From assembly GCA_033182465.1 (NCBI GenBank), contig CP137329.1:1178001-1242000 (forward strand): a stretch of DNA of 64,000 nucleotides, given 5' to 3'. This document shows, piece by piece, positions 48,768 to 60,546 of this stretch. The position numbers and the translations under genes were made by a program. This DNA comes from Sanghuangporus weigelae. Its lineage: Eukaryota; Basidiomycota; Agaricomycetes; Hymenochaetales; Hymenochaetaceae. Every line of letters begins with the position of its first letter. Positions within the stretch are counted from its first letter, which is position 1. The notes under the pieces are model-generated. The model was not told where the DNA came from. It made no database searches and saw only the letters and a list, made by a program, of their open reading frames with translations.

Positions 48768-50401
48768 TTAGAATATCGTTCCGTCACTTTCGATTTCAAT
48801 TGGAGGTCCCTTTGTCTCTGGACGTTTCTGGGCAGCAATCTCGCGGCCGCCCTTCCAAGTGGCACTTTCGAGAACCTGGGCAAGAGTCAGTTGACTCGGG
48901 GTAAGACTGAGTTTTGCGCGGATTCCGTCCGCAATGCGGTCTCTATACCTGATGTCAGCTGATCCAATGGATCCAAGAAGGGCACAACGTACAGTTCGAT
49001 GACGGTCATAGCGCGCCATTCAATAATGGCGGGATGAGAAGGCGAAAGCTTCGGAATAGTTGAGGAAGGATCCGGATAGAAAGAAGTTGGCAATACACCA
49101 GACCTCAAAGTTAAGACCCCAGTGTCTACTAGCAGACCGCCTATTGCGTAAATACACCTACACAGTTAAATACGTAGAGCGTTGACGACGATGAAAAGCC
49201 TACCGTTACGATATTCGGGAAGCCCCGTCATGTGTTCAAGACCCGTGAAGTTCCACTTCAGAATCTTCTGAAGAGGCTCGAGTAGACTGTACGTCGTCCA
49301 CCCAGTGAGCTTATGGAACGGTACGAAGTTCTCGCCCTCTTCTGTGACTGGCAGTACAGCACAGGGCCAGACGTCACCGAGAGGTACACCGCCCAACGTT
49401 GTGCGCGATGCTGGCCATATTGACTGTAGACCATCGATTAGAACATACCACAGTGCGGAAACAGGTACATTCCGAGAACCGCCATCAGTCGCGGTGGATT
49501 GCGACTCCAGATAATCTTCGAATCAAAACGTCAACTACGGATGCCACTGTTTGAACAGTTGTGATGCTAACCTATAAGATTCCCCGGTCTTGCATCATCA
49601 CCAAAATACTTGGAATTTGAACGAAGAGCGTCTGCTAGTCTCGATAAAAGGTTTGCTCTGCCTTCAAGTCCATCCATAGTATTTTCCTCTGTCACTTGCA
49701 TAGCAGCTCCAATTACCTGTGGCGTGATACGCGAAAGACCAACAGCTGTGAATTGATTAAAATCTTGTACTTCGTTCCATGCAATAGTTGAAACTCTCAC
49801 CGTCGACTCTGTGGGGCTGGGTGCTATCTCCTGAGAACTGGCCTTGATCAAACATGTGGAAACTCGCGACACCGAGGCCCTCGGACCGACTGAACGTCAG
49901 GCCAGTCCCTGGCTCTTTGTACTTCCAGACGTTGCCTGCACCCGCATCAAGCAACACCGACACTAGAAACAAATCGATCAGGCGCTTGCATATTTCCTTC
50001 GCATCAGGCTGTGGCAGGGACGCCTTCCATTTGGTGATTAGGGGTTCAATGCGCGGTCTTCCAGCGTCGAGATGCCTCCAACGCCCATGAGGCGGAATCT
50101 TAAAGACTTGAAATGAGGGATCATCTCTGCATAGATTAAAGCAACTTTCTCACTGAGTCAATGCTAGGATAATCTCGCTGGATAAACTTATGAACGAAGA
50201 TATCTCGGATACCTTCTCCGAAAGATGCCATACCTGTATTATATCCAAGCAAAAGTCTACTGTCTCCTCTTCCCTTTCGGGGTGATATTCAAAGTAATGC
50301 AGTTTATTCTGGGTGGCGCGAGCATGAACTTTATTGCAACGCTCTCGAATTGAAGGTAAAGTTCGAAGGTAAGCGATTTTTTGCGTTATATCAGAGGACA
50401 T
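48768..50401 (-). CDS. URC4: Uracil catabolism protein URC4-like (DUF1688)
   Basis: DUF1688 protein; the family includes yeast URC4, required for the URC pathway that uses uracil as nitrogen source. The exact reaction is not settled. The start at 50401 gives MSSDITQKIAYLRTLPSIRE. Exons then encode FQVFKIPPHGRWRHLDAGRP, LFLVSVLLDAGAGNVWKYKE, TGLTFSRSEGLGVASFHMFD, FTAVGLSRITPQVIGAAMQV, VSALWYVLIDGLQSIWPASR, LGGVPLGDVWPCAVLPVTEE, LTGWTTYSLLEPLQKILKWN and MTGLPEYRNG. The last exon ends LTPSQLTLAQVLESATWKGG and EIESDGTIF at 48768. About seven exons, all family blocks present in order. It converges on the sugar transporter, 179 bases apart. No other URC gene is visible nearby. Confidence 0.92.
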
Positions 50402-50677
50402 GATAATGGTTGCAATTCAAGGAGCAGATCAAGGCACACCGAACAAGCGTGGGATCGTCGCCCTTTGATAAGCTTCGATCCGCGCAAAGAAAATTCTTCA
50501 AACGTAATACTATTCAATCTATTCTTTCAAAAATATCCAGAACTCAAGACACAGGTCAACTGGTTTACATCAGATCTAGTTATAGGTCAGAGGGCTCTCC
50601 AAATCTCATTCTTGTTGTTCATAATTCCTTGAGTCATCGCGCTACTTGTTAGGAAATACCATCGCAAGACGGCATCC

Positions 50678-51036
50678 TCAATCATCGGGGCACTTGTAGC
50701 ACGGCTCGTCGTAAGTGACGGCAGTATAACCTTGAGGTGGCATGCGACTATAGAACAATGGTTACAAAGGTATTATTAAAGCAGTAGTGGCGAGTAGAGG
50801 TATACTTACGCTCCCATGCACTTAGTGGCGCACTCAGGTCCGCAAGATTGACGGGGACCGTTTGGGTGCACAGAGGACAAACGACAGTATCTGTTCCTAC
50901 AGTCGATCTACAAGAAACGAAGGCATGTAAGTAGCAGCCATTACACCCCGAAGCTAGGACCTACTAATTCTCCTTCACTGTCAGGATAGGAATGCCCGCA
51001 GGAGTAAGATCTATACGGAACTTTTCTGTGGCACAT
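50678..51036 (-). CDS. Small Cys-rich protein, putative metal-binding
   Basis: Three exons predict about 79 residues with ten or more cysteines. The first starts MCHRKVPYRSYSCGHSYPDS, the second gives IDCRNRYCRLSSVHPNGPRQ then SCGPECATKC, and the last gives MPPQGYTAVTYDEPCYKCPD. Splice sites are GTAGGT...TAG and GTAAGT...TAG, and frame is kept. Paired Cys/His spacing (CGHxxP; CxxxxC; CGPECxxxC; CYKC) resembles small zinc-binding proteins I recall as common but uncharacterised in mushroom genomes. No signal peptide is seen at this ATG; an upstream exon cannot be excluded. A binding role is inference from Cys/His pattern only. Confidence 0.6.
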
Positions 51037-52864
51037 TGTCTTCAAGAGTTCGTGAAATCCAAGCATTAGCACAACTGGCGCTGAATATCGAGTATGGGAG
51101 CTCACATAGATGGCGAGTTATTGTCTAAGTATGCTTTGGTTGAAATTTAAGGGGATGAGAATAACTTTGGTCCCAGTTCACTCCTCCTTTTAAGCCCGGA
51201 GAGCTACTGCATGTTTTGGTCTGTGTGGCATAAAAAACGGTATATCTCGGGTAGATGACGCGTGTTACAGTCAGTGCCTCGGAGCATGTGCGTGTCCCGG
51301 AAACAAGACGATATCGAAACATGCTGGCGGTAAGTTCGAAAGATTAACGATGATTGCGTTGCGGAGCTTGAATGTCTAGCCTAACGAGTGTTGCTGCAAA
51401 TTTTGAAGATATGACGATAAAGATCTGATAGCATTATGTTGGCATATGCTGAGGGGAATTAGAGATTAATTCGTACCTCGCGTGCGCAAGAGATTCGTTG
51501 AACGATCATATGCGCTGTAACGTCAGCTGGTCCTTCTATGCTACGGAAATGTAGCCATTGAGCCTTTCCACGATGGTCGCTTCTTTCGAGCCAACGGTCC
51601 TATCCTTAGTACACGTTCAGATTAGCTTGGCGACTCCTCAGTCGTCCGTCTGAAATGCGGTCTCTGTCATACAGAAGCTTTGAAGACCTCAGATTATTGT
51701 TTACTTGACATTAAGGTGCAGTATGAGGCAATGTAGGAATAGGAGGAAGAAACGCGACGATTGACTCCAATGAAAACGCGGTTAATTAATATCAGAGTTT
51801 TCCAAGTCTGGCACGGGATGATCACAACGGAAACCGCGTTCCATCCCTGGAAGTCCTTCAGGAAGAAAAGCCATGAACTGACTAAATACATTGGCTTTCA
51901 CACAATCGAGACACAGATATGTCGACCCATTATGAAGATGTGGTCGGACTAAGTGCAGACGAGCAAAAAGCGTCTGGTAATTCGGGACTCTGCCATAGAT
52001 AGATTTCAACACCTCTAAGTTCGATTTATGTCTTCTGAAACTCGTGATAACCTAGCGTGGACTTCTGAACACATCCAAAGCTGCGTCCAAAGTTGGTGCG
52101 CATGATACACGGTCCGAAGCTCAATTAATTTTCTTCGGACAGGGATGCTACTTACATCAAACTCCGCGTTGCGGCATGTCCTCATACAAACGTTTGAAAA
52201 GCTTCGCGTCGGATGCTCCTATCATTCTTCGTGGCCTGATCGAAATTTCTGGATACCAATCCAGCGAGTATCGGAACTTTTATCAGACCCATAGAACGGC
52301 TTGTTCATGACGTAGATGCGTTCACATACGTGTGGTGAAATTGCCCTAATGAGGTATTTTTTGCGGCCATCACGACCATTGAGCGAGAAGTAACTCGATT
52401 GCTTCGTGTTGGTTATTAGCATAGCGTACTTGTGATGGTCCCTGCTTGAGGCTTACTGCTCAGATAGACTCATGAAAAAAGAACAATCAGATAAGTGAAC
52501 AATTGAACTGTTGATAGAACATACGAGTTGAAGAAGGTTTGCCGTGGAGGAACAGCGGCACTGTTCCGATCTACTCTCGGTACTCTAATGACGAAAAGAA
52601 GATTATTGTCTCGAAAGACGAAGCAGTGGCATCCCGTATTGCAGTAAGAAACTCCGATCGGCATCATCCAATTCCAGTCCCGGCTACTTCTTCTGTGGTC
52701 GAATGGCAATTTCCGGATTCTGAGTTAAATCTTTTGTTGCAAGACGAGAAACGGTTCCGGATAACTGTGCCGAGGGCACTGGCTGTTCCTCCGTGGTACC
52801 ACCTAAAACGCGTGTGTGACGTAGTTGTAGAAACAGCAGGTTTGAGCGAACACAATCTGAAAGA
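51037..52864. other. Unassigned 1.8 kb region
   Basis: No confident gene. Minus-strand frames at 51782-52012 and 52222-52422 (the latter with GRDGRKKYLIRAISPHVCER) look partly protein-like but I could not join them. A plus-strand frame 52539-52970 (143 codons) overlaps the 3' end of HIS2 by about 100 bases and has no recognised motif. Confidence 0.4.
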
Positions 52865-53997
52865 CTACAGCAGTATTCCTCTAGCTCTCCAAAATTCATT
52901 CAACCACCATTTCCCCTCTAGCTTGAAAGGTTTAGCACGCCTATCGCGTTGCACCGAGCCGTCTGTCTGAAGATACCATAACTCGGTGATGCCTAACTCG
53001 CGCAGATACGCGTATAGCTTGTCGTAGTTCAGTCCGACGGCATGAGGACCGTGACTATCATCAGATAAAGTGAATCGACCACCAACTCTGAGTATCTCCT
53101 GAAAATGTGCAAATCGTAAGTACGAGGCGTGCATTTCATTGCATTCCGGATCGGACCGGATGCCATCTGCTACATGCACCACGATATGTAACTCCTGCTT
53201 ACCTCCACGATATCAATGCCAGGATAAGCAGTAACCCAACCTTTTCGAAAAGCAGCAGCATTGAATTCGAACAGAGTTCCATAACCGCAAGCATAGGATA
53301 TATTGCGCTTAATCTTTCTCAAGACACCGGGGAAGCTCCGGAAATCGAGATCAGGAGTATACAAGCGGCATAAGTCGAAATGACCGATGATCTCAGGCTG
53401 GAACCTTGTGATTAGATCGTACTGTGCATCGATGTAAGTCTCTAGAAACTTCTCGACGGTGGGATCTCCAGCTGCTTTCTTGGCGCTTAAGCTTTGGAGA
53501 GCGCGTTCGAAAGTAGGCTTATCGAAATCGATGGCAATTTCATTGACGTGATGGACAGAGCCGACGAGGTACTCGATTTTCCCTTCGTGCCGTTCTAACA
53601 CCTTCGGTAAATGGCGCAAGTCTTCTGGCGTGATGTACTCTGTCTCTGCTCCGACGAGAAGAGTGATGACAGAAGAGTAGGCGCCTTTTAGTCGATGCGC
53701 CTCTTCTACGAAATTGTCAAATTGGCCTTCTAGTTCTTCAAGACTAGTTTCTTGCTATCCCAGACCACGCATGCAAAATAGATACATCGAATAAGGACGA
53801 GAAAAGAGGTACTGAAGGCCATCTGAAAGCTGCCTTACCTCCTCGGGATATCGATCGTCCAAGCGATAACGGGGTACATGCTCAGACAATCCATAAATAG
53901 TGAATTTCTGTCGTATCGCCTCAAGAACAACTTCTTCCAGAGTACCAGAAGCGTGCTTGCAAAACTGTCCAGAGTGCGAATGGTGGCTGAAAGGCAT
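52865..53997 (-). CDS. HIS2: Histidinol-phosphatase (PHP family)
   Basis: Dephosphorylates histidinol phosphate in histidine synthesis, using a metal-dependent PHP fold. The start at 53997 gives MPFSHHSHSGQFCKHASGTL with the first metal-binding histidines (HHSHSG), followed by IYGLSEHVPRYRLDDRYPEE. Later blocks are YSSVITLLVGAETEYITPED, KIEYLVGSVHHVNEIAIDFD, RFQPEIIGHFDLCRLYTPDL, GTLFEFNAAAFRKGWVTAYP and GGRFTLSDDSHGPHAVGLNY, which carry the remaining His/Asp/Glu ligands. It ends in a Trp-rich tail, with stop at 52865-52867. About four exons. Length (roughly 330 residues) fits the fungal enzyme. Confidence 0.93.
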
Positions 53998-56052
53998 ACT
54001 TCGTAAGCTAAGAATGTAGATGAAAGTGTTTGGTTGCTTGCTAAAATGAAGTCTCAAGCCACCCTTGGTCGGTCAGAATGAAGAGAAATTTTCATTCATA
54101 GTAGCTTCTATTACGCAATCGTGACTAAACTGATCCTCAAAAGGTAACTTTACTCCCGATTTGGATTAGAGGCGTTAGTCCTTTTAATTCAGCTCTAAAG
54201 CTCGCTACTGGATGTACTTTTTACTTGTTAACTTTTCCGATACTCAGTATTTCATCGTGACGACGTAAATGAAAATGAAAAGGGGTACTGACCTAGTAGA
54301 CCACTCGACGGATGTGAAAGGAAACTTGCTCAGGCTTGCCTTACTACAATGTAATCGAAAATGGTGAACACAACAGACAACACAGAAGATACAATATAGA
54401 TCAAACAAGGTAGTCTTAAAGCAGGAGACCTACTTGTACATCCGATAAGGCCTACACGTATCTGTGGGAAACTTGAGCAATTTTGCTTGTTGCTCTTGGA
54501 GTTTTTTCCACTACCTATCGCGTTGGGCGAATTCCTTTCGGTACTTTTTGTGCGAGAAATACCTGCACCATGGACAGGGTCATACGGGATGTCTTCGCTG
54601 GCAAATCCGAATGGGAAGCCAAGGTACACAATGTGCCGAAAGATGACTACGGATACTTCCAGCAAATACCGGAGCTAGTACTTCATTACAGTACAGATAA
54701 CGAGCCAGATGTCGACAGACACAGGCTTCAGATAAGTCTGGATATTATAATTGTGACCCTCAAATATCTGCTTTGCGATGTAAACGGGTAGCTCCTCCCC
54801 ACGCCTGATTGAAGGTTAAACTCAGTGAGGCTCCGCAAGGTTGGTGGGGTATGATTACGGCAGTTACGGCACTTGCTGTGCAGACACGGCGTCCTCAACA
54901 ATAATAGACCGGATCTTGCACTGACGGAGAGGTCTGGTTTGAGGGCGGTATAGCCAAAGGAGGACGAGAAGATCCTATACCATACCAATCAAGCTGGGGC
55001 AAGTTGGTGAGCGCCTGACTAGGTACACCAAGTCCCTGAAACTTCTTCAAGAGAGGTAGGAAAGGCAAAGAGGATAAGCGTACGCCTCAAGGCTGTTTCG
55101 CCGACTCTCCGGTTCTTCCTGATGGCAGACCTCATGAGCATCTGAGATCAACCTTAGATAGGATGCAGTGGGCGTATTGACGTGCGAGTTGAATTCCGGA
55201 CTCGCCTGCTCGCTATCAATTTTTTTTTTCTTTCTATTCCCTACGAAAGACTTTCGCTGGAATCCTATCTCGTACCTAACAAGTATGAAATCAACTACTT
55301 ACCTGGGGATGGAACAAGTTCTTAAATGCCGCTTAGAATCAGGTGTGAATGGCGCGGATTCTTTTCACTCATGTGAACTTACTCAAGACCTTTGATGCAC
55401 CTTCGTAAATAGCCCTTTACGAGAAAGCTCCCTCGAGCAAAATCGGTCCCACTTCAAACTATTATTGCGAACGACTCGGGAACGATGCAATCGCCGAACT
55501 CCCGGGTACAGGACGTTTATCGAAGTTGCCGATGAAGTCTAGGAAAGGGTAAGGAAGTTATCCTGACGGAATTCAAAATCCGAAAAAAAGAGCAAGGTCA
55601 TTGTCTCTTGTCGCATGCGCAGCAGAAGCTATACGGAAGGAAATGAAATCGATGGGCGGCCTGTACGGTGCCGAGACGAAGTCCAGCAGGACAGCCAGAA
55701 ATGACGGACAGTAGGTTCACGGACCCAAAAACAGTATAGTCCTTCATCGAGAAAACTTGCTAGATCGGAGTATGGCACGATCAAGAGAAACGAAATCCCC
55801 GGAGGGAAAGGTCAAATGACAAATGAGACTATGAGAGCTTGATTGCTTGCGAAAGTCAACTTATTGTCCCACTCACGCTGGCATGCCACGTCCGGTAGAC
55901 GCATCGATACGCAGAAGTAAACTTTTGGGTACTCGCGCGAACCGAAGTAACGAGAGGCAATACAGCTTTCATTGTCTTTGAATCATATCGTGCCTACAGG
56001 TGGACATCACAAGGAACAGTGTGAGAGAAGAGAGTTCGGCACCCGCACCCTA
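53998..56052. other. Unassigned 2 kb region
   Basis: No supported gene. A plus-strand frame at 54483-54791 (103 codons, with IRDVFAGKSEWEAKVHNVPK) is protein-like but has no match I know. The rest has only short frames and a T-run near 55220. It could hold a decayed element. Confidence 0.4.
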
Positions 56053-57208
56053 TCATCCGAAGCTCTCGTCATTCGATAGCAGAAAGCTGAAATTGTCTGA
56101 CTTGGCACCGTCCGGAGTCAGCCGCCGAGGGATACTGCTCGAAGGTGAGGTACTTCTGCCACCACCCATTGCGCCCCCTCTACTCCTTCCTACAGAACCG
56201 GGTGCAGGACTAGGACGCCTAGACGAGCTCGGAGTGCTCAAATTGCTTTCCGAGTCTGACCCTCGCCCTCTCATCGACATCGAGGCGTGTTCTCGCACGT
56301 AAGAGGCAGGCTGGGGGAGGGACCGTCTCATCCAATTCCAAGGCCAAACGTGCCACCCACGCCACGTCTGCGCGAGTGCGTACAGCTCACGCTCCTCCCT
56401 CTTGCGCTCAAACGCTGTACGGTATCGTTCATAAGATTCTCGGAAATTGCGATCGACGCGCGAGGAGAATATGAGCTCCCCTCGCGGGTTGTTCGTAAGA
56501 GGGATCGGCGGAATCGGAACGCTGGTACCGCGTTTACGACGCCCTTCTGGTGAAGGCGACCGTGTGCGGCTCGGCGCTTCTTCCGTTTTTCCGCGATTAA
56601 ATAAGTATGTGATTGGGTTCACAGACAGCCGAGATCGTAACGGTCGGTGTCGAACATTGAAGTACATATTAAAATTACGCAAGGCGCGATTTGCTTGAGG
56701 TACATATCTATAATTTGCAGTTCTTATTAAATCATTTACATTTCAGTACTTGAAGAACGCACCTATTTGCATATGCGATTTTCTCCCCGTACAGTCCGCT
56801 CGCGAAGAACAGCAGGAGAGTGGTGATAGAAACGAAAAGAAGACCCCTCGCAACAAAGGGATGAAGCTCCACAGCATGATATCCGCTCCCAAACTCCCCA
56901 GGAAACGCCTTTTGCAATGCATAGTTGCAAGGCATATCGAGAAAGTGAGTTTCAAGCATCACTTCAAACGCCAGAAACACTATAATGGCCAGCAGTTGTA
57001 TGAGGAATACTGGAAGAACACATATCAATGGACGAACTGTCAAAGCAAATGAAGAACACACACGCTGGTAGCGATGTTTTCTCTTCTTAAGCAGCGAAGC
57101 ATTCGTCTTAAGTCTCTCTTCGAACAACAATAAGTCTCGATAAACGGCATTTTCGCTTGGCGGATAGAACGAGTCTCTTTTAGGCGGAGGTGTTTTCCGC
57201 GAGGCCAT
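56053..57208 (-). CDS. SPO7: Spo7-like subunit of the Nem1-Spo7 phosphatase complex
   Basis: Regulatory membrane subunit of the Nem1-Spo7 phosphatase, which activates the lipin Pah1 at the ER/nuclear envelope and so controls phospholipid versus fat synthesis. The start at 57208 gives MASRKTPPPKRDSFYPPSEN, then YRDLLLFEERLKTNASLLKK and RKHRYQ, the conserved Spo7 motif. An intron leads to RPLICVLPVFLIQLLAIIVF (helix 1), and the second helix is in ARGLLFVSITTLLLFFASGL, followed by YGEKIAYANRYVPQANRALR and NFNMYFNVR. The C-terminal region from about 56660 is Ser/Arg/Pro-rich and variable, with GRGSDSESNLSTPSSSRRPS, ending at the stop at 56053. An alternative in-frame start 33 bases upstream (57241) is less likely. 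It is divergent from the next gene. Confidence 0.9.
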
Positions 57209-57888
57209 ACACTTTTTTATTGCCTTCCTGTTTCTTCCCAATGGTCAACAGAGTCCTTCGTGAGTCTCTGAAGACTAAAGAATTTATGGCGAGTATACAG
57301 CTGTGTTCGAGATGGTCGTGGCACAGATGCAAGTCGTTGACTACGCTGTGCCTTGTCGACTCTGGTTTTGTTTCGCATGAAATATGCGCAGATCAACTTT
57401 CCTGATTCGAGCAATACGCTTACGTCACAGTAATGGGAAACGATCATGTGATCGAAATTCTTTATTTTTTCAGCGGAAGTAAATTGACAAAACATCTTTT
57501 AACCCATTTGACCCCGTGAAAACCTTCACGGAAAAACCAGGATGATTCACGCAAATACTGGTTCATCTCATGGTCGTCTCCATGAGTTGTGCATGAATAA
57601 TTTCACTGTATGTAGTTGTGATTTTACGATTTTCTCGCCTAACTTTTCCGTGGGAAATAAGAAAGTGAACCGACCGAAAACCCCTGAGGCGAACGTCCTC
57701 TTCATATTGCACCGCACCGCTAACTGCGGGTTGCTGGCAACCTTTTCTTGTACGCGTACAACCACACTATTGGCACATTGCAGTAGTGCGTGCAATAGGC
57801 GGGAAGAACGTGCTTTGACGATTACCTGTCTGTCGCACCGAAAGAATCACGAACTCACATCGATATCTATCTACTTTTTAAAGTAGTA
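57209..57888. other. Divergent intergenic region, SPO7 / transmembrane protein
   Basis: About 680 bases between two divergent starts. An open frame at 57542-57886 has no motif. It probably contains both promoters. Confidence 0.5.
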
Positions 57889-59459
57889 ATGACTCTTACG
57901 ATCTTGGTCTCTGTTTCGCTGTTGGCGTTGGTCTCTTCGGCAAGGCCCTTGCCGCAGCTTAAGCTTGAAGATGATTCCTGGAAAGGCTTGCAAGTGTACG
58001 GTCTTTGTTCCTTTATGGTGTGGGGTGCAACTAGGATTGACATGAATTAATACTTGACTGTTTGATGCGGTTGGTATAGGCCTGGATCAGGCGAGGATGT
58101 GAATATTCAGCAGGTGGTACAAGCAGTCGTAAAATCCCATGCAAGGTGCGGTGTGATCCTCATACTATCGAGCTGATACGGATTGCCTGACTACCTATCT
58201 GTCGCAGTCTGCCGGAGGACCTCAAGGAAGAAGACGACGTCAATGTTCGGCTTGCATCAAGCGAAGAAGTACAGGCGTATATTTCCAGCACCGACAGTGA
58301 CGCGATTAAGGCACTCATTCATCTGGGCCAAGATGAACTGCATTCACCTGATGAAAAGGAACTGTATGACCTTCTGAATCGGTTAGAAGAAGAGCGGGCA
58401 AGCGGGCTTGGGAAAAGCACTACTCCAGTTCCGGATGAAGTTTTGGATTCTACAGATGCAGATTTGGTGGCGAAGACGAGTGATCCCGAATCGCGGCTCG
58501 CGGCAAACTCTAGTACTTCCGCTGGGGACGGAGAGGATGATATTGATACCACTATGAACATCCCGAAGGACTTCTCCGCGCCACACTCGAAGTCTATCAT
58601 CATCATGGCCGTCTCGTGCGTTATTGCTTTGCTATTAGTTTCTTGCGTCGCCGTGGTCTTGTATATCGCCGAGATCTTGAAGAAAAGCATCTTCCGCTCC
58701 ACCTGGAATCTCCTTCCGCAGCTTGAGAAGAACTTCCTTTCGCATGGAAAACAAGACAGCGCATGGGAAGAGACGCAGGGGAGTTGGTTCGCCGTGTGTG
58801 ATACGAACGAGGGTTGCACCCTCGAGTTTGAACCAGGGATGAAGAATATGCCGATTCCAGGTGCACTCATTTCCGTCAAACCATCCAGTACCACCAACAT
58901 AACTCTGCTCCGTCCGCTACTCCCAATACCGGATTCCCGCGCTACTTCTTCTCCCGACAGGAATCCTGACGGATCGGAATCCGGGGACGAAATAGACGAG
59001 AAGTTCTTCGATGCGGAGTCGCCTGATTTGGAGGTCAGTCCCCACGGCTCGACCACACCGATATCCGCACCAACACAGGTCCCGCCTCCACCTGGATTGC
59101 CTGCTCTCGCAGCCGCGGCTGCTATGATTGCTGCTGTAGCAGTCGCTCATGCACCAGACATGCGCGAAGTTGACGCAACAGAAACCACCTCTGTATCAAA
59201 TCCGAACACGGGTGCACGTCCCCCGTGGTCCGTTCGTGCACAAGAAGCAGGTGCTCTAGTGCATGCACAAGACATCAGCGAAGAGCGTCGCAAATACGGA
59301 CGTGGGGTGGCCTCTGCACCCGGATTGGATGCTGCTCTTGCGATGCAACTCCGTCCTGGGTTCGGTATTGGCGCAGATGCCGCCTGGCTTGTACGCTTCG
59401 TCATGGCGCTCTTTGGCTGGTGTGCTGTTCTCATGAGCGGCGGGGGCTGGAGACGATAA
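57889..59459 (+). CDS. Signal-peptide, single-pass membrane protein, unknown function
   Basis: Not recognised. The ATG at 57889 starts a clear signal peptide (MTLTILVSVSLLALVSSARP, cleavage likely near the SSA). Exon 2 begins near 58081 with PGSGEDVNIQQVVQAVVKSH, and exon 3 near 58209 with LPEDLKEEDDVNVRLASSEE. The luminal/extracellular part is acidic and includes DLLNRLEEERASGLGK. A strong transmembrane helix follows (IIIMAVSCVIALLLVSCVAV, about 58590-58670). The cytosolic part carries an acidic segment (GSESGDEIDEKFFDAESPDL), a Pro/Ala-rich stretch (VPPPPGLPALAAAAAMIAAV) and a C-terminal hydrophobic segment (AAWLVRFVMALFGWCAVLMS), possibly a second helix. The splice at the first intron (about 57996-58080) is not resolved; frame there needs a phase-2 donor I could not fix. 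Function cannot be predicted. Confidence 0.68.
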
Positions 59460-60546
59460 CTATCAAGACAAACCATCGTATCCTTGGATCACTAACACCA
59501 ACGAAAAAAAAAAGAAATCCTCAAGTCTATACTCACTTTTATTTATTTTGGTCAGAAATGGTGTTTCGACTCTGACATCCATTCCTTGTGTTTTCCTTTT
59601 TCTTCTCGGTTTTATCCCATCATAGCATTCGTCTGGAACACTGCAATCACGCACTCTCATTTTTCTTGCACGCAATCGGTTTCCTGCATTTTCGTTGTCG
59701 CATACTACTCGCATTCAAGCAAGCATATATATCTTTTCCTAGTGTCCATAATCATCAACATTTTCGCATCGATGGCGAGCGCACTCGTTACAGTTTTCTC
59801 TCTTTTTCTGTTTGGTTCCCCAGTCTGCTCTACTCACTTTTCTTGTTGTCAACGTTTACCAAGGATACTCAGTGCACAAGTTTGCTGCAACGCATACCAT
59901 GTAGAATACGGAATTTGCATTCGTACAGTACAATGAATCCATAAACGTCGTGATCTTCGCTAGAGTTTTTCCCCTGCAATCACCGCGTTACGGGGGTTCC
60001 TAACACACATTCGTGTAGTCTATCATATATGAGCTAATACAAACCTACAAAAAATGTTGTTTTAGTCCATAAAAGTTTCATTTGTAGTTGTCTGTTTATG
60101 ACCTAGAAATTTATGTATTGGTGTCTTAATGCACATCAAGTTTGTAGATATGCCTAGATGATCTACGGAAATGACGAAATATTGCTAGCTGATATAGGCA
60201 ACTCTACACAGATATCTACGCGATCAGGTGGAGGGACTTTACGGGAAACTCGACGCGTCACTTCTCTCTTCCTGCCTGCCACCATCATCATCACCTCTCT
60301 TCTCTTCTGCTGCACGGTCGTCGTGCATCCGACATCGTGCCCACCACTCGTCTCTGGTAAGCAATCATGTCCAGGCTGGATGATTCTTACGGTTTTATCC
60401 AGAATGCCAACGTACTCGGACCGTGTCACCATCCTCAACTACCTCACTGCCCTCCTTTCTCGAATCAGCACCTCTGAATCACCCAAAGCTCATGTAGTCC
60501 TCCTCTCATCCTTGACACATGCAAAACTCCTCTACGGTGATTTGAA
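59460..60546. other. Intergenic, no gene seen
   Basis: About 1.1 kb, AT- and pyrimidine-rich, probably including the 3' end of the upstream gene. A frame at 60158-60550 lacks motifs and I do not take it as coding. Confidence 0.45.

Noticed and set aside
48768-50401. Part of a uracil-catabolism cluster
   Set aside because: Only the URC4-like gene is present; the neighbours (sugar carrier, Cys-rich protein, HIS2) are not URC genes.
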